The notes under the pieces were generated by a model. It ran no database searches. It worked only from the letters and a program-made list of their open reading frames with translations, and was not told the DNA's origin. 64,000 nucleotides of DNA from Piper betle. Its lineage: Eukaryota; Streptophyta; Magnoliopsida; Piperales; Piperaceae. The translations under genes and the position numbers were made by a program. Shown here piece after piece: positions 57,183 through 64,000 of the stretch. Within the stretch, counting starts at the first letter, position 1, and each line of letters starts with the position of its first letter. The stretch spans positions 62,001 to 126,000 of the forward strand of contig JAURVB010013316.1 of assembly GCA_033002965.1 (NCBI GenBank). Reading direction: 5' to 3'.

Positions 57183-60100
57183 GGCAAGGTCCGGCGAGGC
57201 TCCAACCACCGAAAGCTTTCAACTTCCCGACCCCGAAATCGCCACCAAAAATAACAAATCCGCGCTGCGTTCCCAACACCGCAACCTACCCACCCGACAA
57301 CCCAAAAAACTGCAAAGATTGCAGCTTTATCGATCCACAACCAAATCCAGAGGGGATGCCGCCGCAGAAACGATTAGGACACGAGAAGTCGCAGTTCTCG
57401 GAACCAAATCTGGCGATTCGACCGCCGTTGCGTCGGGAATCGAAGGGAGAATTCGAAAGCGCCGGCTTTAAGCTAGGAGGGGATGGCGGGGCGGCGGAAA
57501 ACGCGTCGGAGTTGGGGGTGGGGGAGGAAGAGGAGCTGTGCTCTTGGCCTTGGTCGTAGGAAACTTCGCGTGATGGCGACCGCCATTTTGACGGGTCGGA
57601 GCTCCCACGATTGGTTTCGTAATTGGGACGGTTTTTTGGTGGATTTACGGGCCATGCCACTATGATTGGAATTCACCCATGCCAGGAGCGTGATTAGATT
57701 AGGCTAATGGATACGTAATTGAGTCTTCCAAATTTTTTCCTTACAATTTTAAGATATTCCAACAAACTCTTAAAAAAAATTATAAGTCGGTAATGTTGTA
57801 GTGGGAGGTTTGACTCTTACTCTTAACTCTATAGTTGATCCAAAAATTATTACAATTAAAAAAAGTTGAATTACTCGTAATTTTTTATTTTATATTTATA
57901 TCCTTCAAACTCTATTTAATTATAGTAATTTAAATCAATGAAAAAGCTTTTATTGCAAGTTCATAATAACACTTGGTTATATGACAACCTTAAATTAAGG
58001 CTTGTTTGGACTTAGGAGCTCTCGTGTATAATATTAATGCAAGTAGGTTCATAAGTGTAGTTTATGAAAGCATTTTTTACACACCAACAAAATTAATGGT
58101 ATAACGCTGCAAATTACAAGTCAGTCTTTTTATAATTTATACCGTCTCTGACTCGCGACTATCTAGCTTTGAAATCCTTGTTTGGGAAAAAAATAAAAAG
58201 CTTCCAGGTTATTATCTGGACACGTATTTATCATTTTTACTAATCATTTTTCTGCTTGTAATTAAATAATTACATTAACACAGTAACATACACAAATTTT
58301 GATTAATTGACTATTGTTAATAATGTTTAAAGTTAATTGATTTAGAAGAACCTGGGGGATTTTTTTAAGAAAATTATGGTAGTACAGAAAAAGTCGGCAT
58401 GAGCCGGTGCCTTACACTTGTCCAAGCCAATGTCAAAGCATACGACTTTTCTAAACTCCATTGCATTTCGAATCACGCCGCCTGGCAATAACCTTCTGGA
58501 ATTATTGGGTCAACGTAAGTGGTCCACTTGGTGGATCACACGTCAGATGGAGCCGGCTGATGTGGACCGCCACCAATGGAAGTGGTGGCGCTTTGGATCG
58601 CGCGGTAAACCTAAACTTTCCGGCGTGAAAATTTTTTTTGATCGATGAAATAGATTAACCATATATATATTTTGAACTAGTAAAAATAAATCCACAAAAG
58701 AGTTTGCTTAATTTGGTCAGTGAATTTGTAAGCGAGAGAGGGACTTGAAACTCTTCGTTGCAAAACTAGACGATTCTATTTGAAATCAATTTAGTTTACA
58801 AGGCTCAGTAGAAAATTGACTCAGAAAATAAATAATTAGGTTTTCTTAAATTTGAGTTAGGGCAATTCTGATCTGATTGATCCAGAGCTATCTTGGTTCG
58901 GAGTTGGGCGTTTTGGCGAGCATGACGACACTGAGGGAGGATGGGGCAGGGGGGTTGAGGGAACTGGAAGGGCATGGTGGACGATGGGGCTTGGGGACAG
59001 TGACAAGGGTTGGGGGCAGCGATTGGAGTCAAGTAGTGGTGCCCTAGGGGCCTGTTTTGGTGGCAGTACATAACAATGGAGGGACGTTGAGATTTTTCGA
59101 ACGGAGATGGTGGCAAGGCAGTTGGGGGTGCTTGGGGTAGCTGATGGTGCTCAGGGCAACATGGCGCGACAGAATCGCGTCAAGAGGGCATATGAACTTG
59201 CAACCTTTTCCTTGTTGTAGAGACTGAGTGGCACCTAGAAAAATGGAGAACAAATCGGCGACATGTTTGCAGTGACTGTCGAGCGGTGGCTAGGGGCGAC
59301 ATCGACGAAATGAATTGGGGCAATGTAGAGGGTTTTGGGAGGGGGGAGGGAAGGAAAAATAGGCTCGTGGTAATATCGTAAATAAAAGTTAATTTGACGC
59401 TAACTCAAGTTAAAAATAATAACTATCTCGTAATCAAACTTTAAAAAAATTTAAAAAAATAGGAAAAAATCCCAGTAAAATATAATATGTACCATAAAAT
59501 TACAATGATATATTATATAACTAATAACCTACATAAATTGGCCACCAATTTTAATTGATTAAAGTAAACTGATTATTGTCCGATTTTTACAATTATGAAC
59601 GAAACCTTGCACCTTGTTTTTGTCTCCTATGTTTAACTTAAACTATGGGACACCATTTGTTGCATGCATACTTTTTAAAATACGCATGCAATTGCGTACT
59701 TAACCACTTGGTCAACGAATCCAAGAAATAATCGACAGATCCATCGTGTGAAATGAAAACCATTATATAAATCCGCAAATCATTCTTAGAAAAATGCTGG
59801 CCACCTTTGTCCGGTCTAATCCCGTGTTCACCGTCCAAAGAAACTCTTTCATTACATAAACACAACAAATCAAAGAACTTGCAAGCCCTCTATCCTAGGA
59901 CGGGTTGACTTACCTGGGGGAGTTCACCGTGTAAATGTTTGTACCGATCCCAGATCTTCTGCCTTTTGAGCTGTCAAATTGGTTCATGGCCTCGCCGGTC
60001 TGACTTGCCAATGGACGGAAGACATTAAAGTAGCTTGGGTCATGGCTCTTTGATGATATGATATACACGAAGCCATGTTTTGTCTGTCAACTCAAGCAAT

Positions 60101-60918
60101 CTTTATTATATAATATATATACATACGATGATATGATTGCTGAGTTTGTCCCCCTCACTTGCGTGGTATTATTACAGTGACACGCTGAGAGACTTTCTTG
60201 ATGAATGATCGAACACCTTCGCGCTTGCAGCCAGCGGGCAGCAAAGCTGGAACCGAATGCATTAGTACAGACGTTCATAAAGACCGGTTACATATTGCTT
60301 TTAAGGTAGAAAGCCGACAGGAACAAGTCAAGATGGCAAATATGCAGGCAGCGAGCTGTAATGGCACCATGACAGAAATTTATGAAGACGGGCTACGTTT
60401 TAAGAAAGCAGGCCGACAGAAGCAAGTTAAAGATGCTGGTTTGTTGCCCAGCAACACAAATCTGAATCTGGATATTGGTCTTCCAACATTTGCATGCAAT
60501 CCAATCCCAGTTTTGGGTTGGAAAACATTTTCTGAAAGAGAAGCCACAACTGGACATAGCAATTGGTTTAGGACCTTCAAGCATTACCTGAATTTGAGTT
60601 CCTTTGTTGGTTTGGCAAGGAAATTTGGGTTCACTTTTTTTATATTCGTGTCTCAAATGAAAGATGGAAGGCTATAGGGTCATCTATCTATGCAAGTATA
60701 GCACACATACGTACAATATAAAACTTCAATGAACTTGCCAAAGAATTTTCAACTTCTTCATTGGTTGTACTATAATCTGGTCGGATCGCACAGCCACATT
60801 TATTTAAAAGCATTACCACATTGTTACAACTGCCCCACCTAAATGAATAATAAACATTACAAGCTAGAAGAAATGCAACTACAATTAATCAGCAATGACA
60901 TTTAAAACAAACTACCAT
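57183..60918. other. Long intergenic region between divergent-side PUB17-like promoter and STICHEL-like 3' end
   Basis: 57183-57700 is the GC-rich upstream region of the PUB17-like gene. 58860-59600 is a diverged repeat: a G-rich block (58900-59350) followed by an AT-rich block with TTGACGCTAACTCAAGTTAA and GGAAAAAATCCC, which matches the layout of the LTR and MULE-like interiors elsewhere in the window. A plus-strand frame of 159 codons (60198-60677) has no recognisable features. Confidence 0.45.
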
Positions 60919-63900
60919 CTACTTCGGAGATTTTACACAAAGGCATCGAGAGCAAGAAACTAACTTTAACAAAGACCGGGTCCTCCTTGTCTTGAACCGT
61001 GGAAGCTGTTGGGAATAAGGTAATGGATAAGAACCAATTTATCCCTGTAGCTCTAACATATGGTAAACAAATCGACCATATCCATACAAATATAACAAGA
61101 AATCTTATGATCATACCTTTGTTCGTCGTACTGATGAAGCTTTCCAGCAAAGTAAGATTCGAGATTTGGACTCCAACCTCCTGTAAACCAAGTAAAATAT
61201 AATAGTTTCAATGACTGATTGATAAAATTTTGCTAACCGAAGGGATATAGATTCATCTGATCTTTCATGTCAGTTTTTGTTTATATTTTTGGACACTGCA
61301 TAATTATAGCTCATTGCTTAGTTATTGAACTAGACATCACAAAAGGACTAGTAAAAAATCTTCTGCAGCTTATAAGTTTCTATAATGGAAAATTTTTTTA
61401 CTTAAATAGTCAGATTGCTAAGAGTAGAATAGTACATTTATCACATTTTGGTTTACTTACACATTTATATGGAAATATACAAGTACGAACCAAGGTTTCA
61501 AACCCATAAGATAAAAGTAGATTTTAATTTTAGAAGATGGTTTCCTTGGAATAGTGTTAAAGACTTATAGAAAGTAAATTCACAGGGGATAAGTTAAGAA
61601 ACACTTACAAATTCTCTTGTTCAAGTTTTTCAGCAATTGAAATAACTTTGTGTTTGGACCATCTGCTTTTTTCAGTGCATCCTTCTGCCCGTTGAATCAC
61701 ATGAGCAAGAGACACTTTGCTTTTCACTAGGCTTTGGCTGTGAGATTTCTCGCTCATTCTTCTACTGTTTGCACATGATTCCACTTTATGTCGAGACACA
61801 TCTTCCCAAACATTTTCTTTGCCTTTCTGCATAACAGGAACACCAACAAGCTCCCCAACTTGATCATTAATTTCAACAATTTCATTTTTTGACTTTTCTT
61901 GAAAAGCAGCTGGTAAGTGTCTAGCCGGAGTGGACTCAGTAACTTTGGCGGATGTGCCTTGCAAAGGGTTGTCAGATCTTGGCTTGTGCAACTCGTCATT
62001 GTAATGAGAATCTTCAGCAGCAATCCTATGAAAAGCTCCATTTCTCAAATCTTTTCCAGATTCACACCTGATCTCAATTATTACTGGAGAACCAAGTACA
62101 GATTCGAATGCCTGAAGAATATAGCCTCTGAATTTCTCGGCTTTAGACTTGCTCAAATGTGAACTAAAGACCAGCTGCACAGTTGGAGCTACAGGAAAAG
62201 TATATAAAACTCATATTCAATATGCAGTAAATGAGGCGAAGAAATATCAGCTAATCTTGGAACCAAGTCCCATGGTGGACCAAATTCATAATCATCAAGC
62301 TGAAAAATATAAAATATAATAAATCCAACAAATTTTACTTGTTATATAGCGCAGCCAGCATTAAAATTAAAAAGCCAAAGCATAAATCTATGAATTACAC
62401 ATCTGTAATAACTTCTGTCATTGGTAAAACACACTGTGAGGACACCACACAAACTGGAGTGTGAATATAGCATTTAACATCCTTATTATTTACCATGGAA
62501 CATTCAATCATCCTTGCCATTAGAAGTTCAAGTTCATGTGATTAGATGCATGAATCACAAAACTGATCCTGCATGTTGTCTTGTTAATTAAAAATATTCT
62601 TATATGACAACCTCATATTGACTCATCCAGATCTGAATAAGTATATAGTGATCATACAGGATAAGGAAATAGGAACTCCATCAATGCTTGAAGAAAATGG
62701 CATGGAGCAACATACAAAATATGCCACTTTTGGAACGAAAGTAAACAAATTTAAAGCATCACTTCCTTAAAATGAGATGGTTATACAGACAGACAAATAC
62801 CTGGGCCATAATTCATAGATACTAGTCTACCTTCTTGCTGCATAAATTGCTTAAGAGAGTTTGAGGGAATAGATTCGAGAACTGCACACCATACTTCATT
62901 AGCTTTTTTCTACCTATCTCTGAATGAGATGTGCTTACTCTGTTTGAATCTCTAGAACGTGAAGGAGTCATTCCAACATATTTCCTTCCGTGTAAATAGT
63001 TACCATTTGAAGTAAGAGGATTACTGGCACCCGCAGCTTGGTGCTTCTCCGCATTGGTGACAGGTGTCACACCTTTCCCCTTATTAGCCATCTCAAGCAG
63101 TATGCTGATCTGTTTCCCTGAATCAGCTCTGAAATTACCATCTGCAACCATTGGGCTATGACCCAAACTTGTATCAGCAGATGAACTGGGCTGCATGTAC
63201 TGCTGATCAGGAGCCAGTTGAAGTAATGCAGCTGTCAGCCATGTTAACTTATCATTTGATGTTCTCAACTGCTTTTCAGCCTCCGAAAGAGTCTTCAGAG
63301 CTCGACGCAACTTCTCCATGTCTTCTTTGGATACTGAAATAAAGTTTAAAAAATTGTTGAAAAATTCACGAGAGGTTTGAGAATATAAGATAAGAGAATA
63401 GTCAACAAGTCAATTTCAACTAAATTTAAGACATCGATAAAATGTAAAAGAGAGGCATAGGTAGACCAAAAATTACGTAGATGCCAAAAGGGTATGGCCT
63501 TCTGAGATTTGAGCATTGATGTGGTTTACAATCATGTGGAACAGTTGAATCGGATCCATGTTCGCAACCACAATTAAGGATAAGGTGGAAGAAGAAGAAT
63601 CAATATATAAGAATGTTGTATTCTTGCTCAAACAAGATCATGAAACTTTGAAAAGAACTAAAACTGGATATCGAACAGTATCACATGGTATGCAATGGGT
63701 GGACAGAGTTGGAAGTTTCAGGAAAAACCCAATTTGAGGGACCAATATTCCATAGCAAACACTTCTTGACAAGGCTGAATATTAGCCAGAAACAAAAACC
63801 TTATTGATATATGCAAATGTGTGAAAATTGAGAAATTGAAGTTGACTTACACTTTGGTCGGCGAAAAAATTTTCTCCTTTTTCCGCTGGTGAACACAAAA

Positions 63901-64000
63901 CTACCAGCAAGAATGTCTGTAATTACAGTTGCCAGCTGTGACATCAAAGCTAAGGGCTCTACCCCAGTCTCCATGATCTCTCTTAAAGTTTTGACCGTGT
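60919..64000 (-). CDS. STICHEL-like (DNA polymerase III gamma/tau-like) protein, C-terminal part; one frameshift
   Basis: The STICHEL family has an AAA+/clamp-loader-like core and is known for a role in trichome branching. Only the C-terminal exons are here: 64000-63851 (partial; TVKTLREIMETGVEPLAL, SQLATVITDILAGSF), 63333-62801 (SKEDMEKLRRALKTLSEAEK, KLTWLTAALLQLAPDQQY), 62188-61609 (PTVQLVFSSHLSKSKAEKF, LQAFESVLGSPVIIEIRC), 61180-61117 (LESKSRILLCWKA), 61005-60919 (RTRSLLKLVSCSRCLC; TAG). Phases agree at all joins. In exon 63333-62801 the frame breaks at the six-T run 62904-62909 (A-run on the coding strand). Before it the frame reads SEIGRKK; after it WCAVLESIPSNSLKQFMQQE in the next frame, as expected for the family. 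The clamp-loader core lies beyond the window edge. Confidence 0.9.

Noticed and set aside
60198..60677. 159-codon plus-strand frame
   Set aside because: No domain, signal, or splice support. The minus strand is also open there. Left as unassigned intergenic DNA.
1..64000. CRISPR arrays, operons, prokaryotic defence or phage modules
   Set aside because: The DNA is clearly plant nuclear. The tandem repeats present are minisatellites and satellites without spacer structure.

Overview
The window is nuclear DNA of a flowering plant. Genes are intron-containing and on both strands. The protein families are plant-specific or plant-typical: group IIe WRKY, plant bHLH with ACT-like domain, S-domain receptor kinase, PUB17-type U-box protein, STICHEL-like protein. 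Roughly half the window is transposable-element DNA. Exons of the WRKY and U-box genes are very GC-rich while the other genes are AT-rich. That bimodality is common in monocots and some early-diverging angiosperms, but I cannot place the species.

Layout. 1-306: 3' end of an unidentified gene (+). 1594-2339: small bHLH/ACT-like gene (+). 5757-7135: WRKY65/69-like gene (+), followed 32 bp later by a near-perfect 56-bp-stem hairpin. 7971-15362: a decayed minus-strand gene for an NAD(P)-binding/CIA30-domain protein (AT4G18810-like), carrying a hAT remnant in an intron, a solo LTR inside an exon and a tandem exon duplication. 15545-33150: a nest of four ~3-kb solo-LTR-like elements, three with exact 5-bp target duplications, inserted in and around a FAR1-type Mutator-like transposase pseudogene. 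34120-36290: Ty1/copia remnant. 36410-38330 and 39104-41702: tandem S-domain receptor kinases (-). The first is a fragment split by a 919-bp Mutator-like element, the second nearly complete. 43371-47949: minus-strand sugar-phosphate/nucleotide-sugar translocator gene (At1g06470-like) with several lesions. 50433-53327: DNA polymerase delta subunit 3 (+), with paired E2F sites upstream. 55027-57182: intronless PUB17-like U-box/ARM E3 ligase (-). 60919-64000: C-terminal part of a STICHEL-like gene (-).

One property dominates. Almost every conserved gene is broken by a small lesion. WRKY, PUB17-like, receptor kinase, STICHEL-like, POLD3 and bHLH each have one or more 1-nt frameshifts, mostly a missing base in a short homopolymer, which is the signature of an unpolished long-read assembly. 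The AT4G18810-like and translocator genes also have nonsense codons, lost splice donors or transposon insertions, which look like true decay.

I found no evidence of a new defence, signalling or biosynthetic system. The points most worth a second look are the nested LTR architecture with its ~2.3-kb inverted arms, a sequence module shared by otherwise unrelated transposons, the hairpin beside the WRKY gene, the E2F pair at POLD3, and the exon-disrupting solo LTR.
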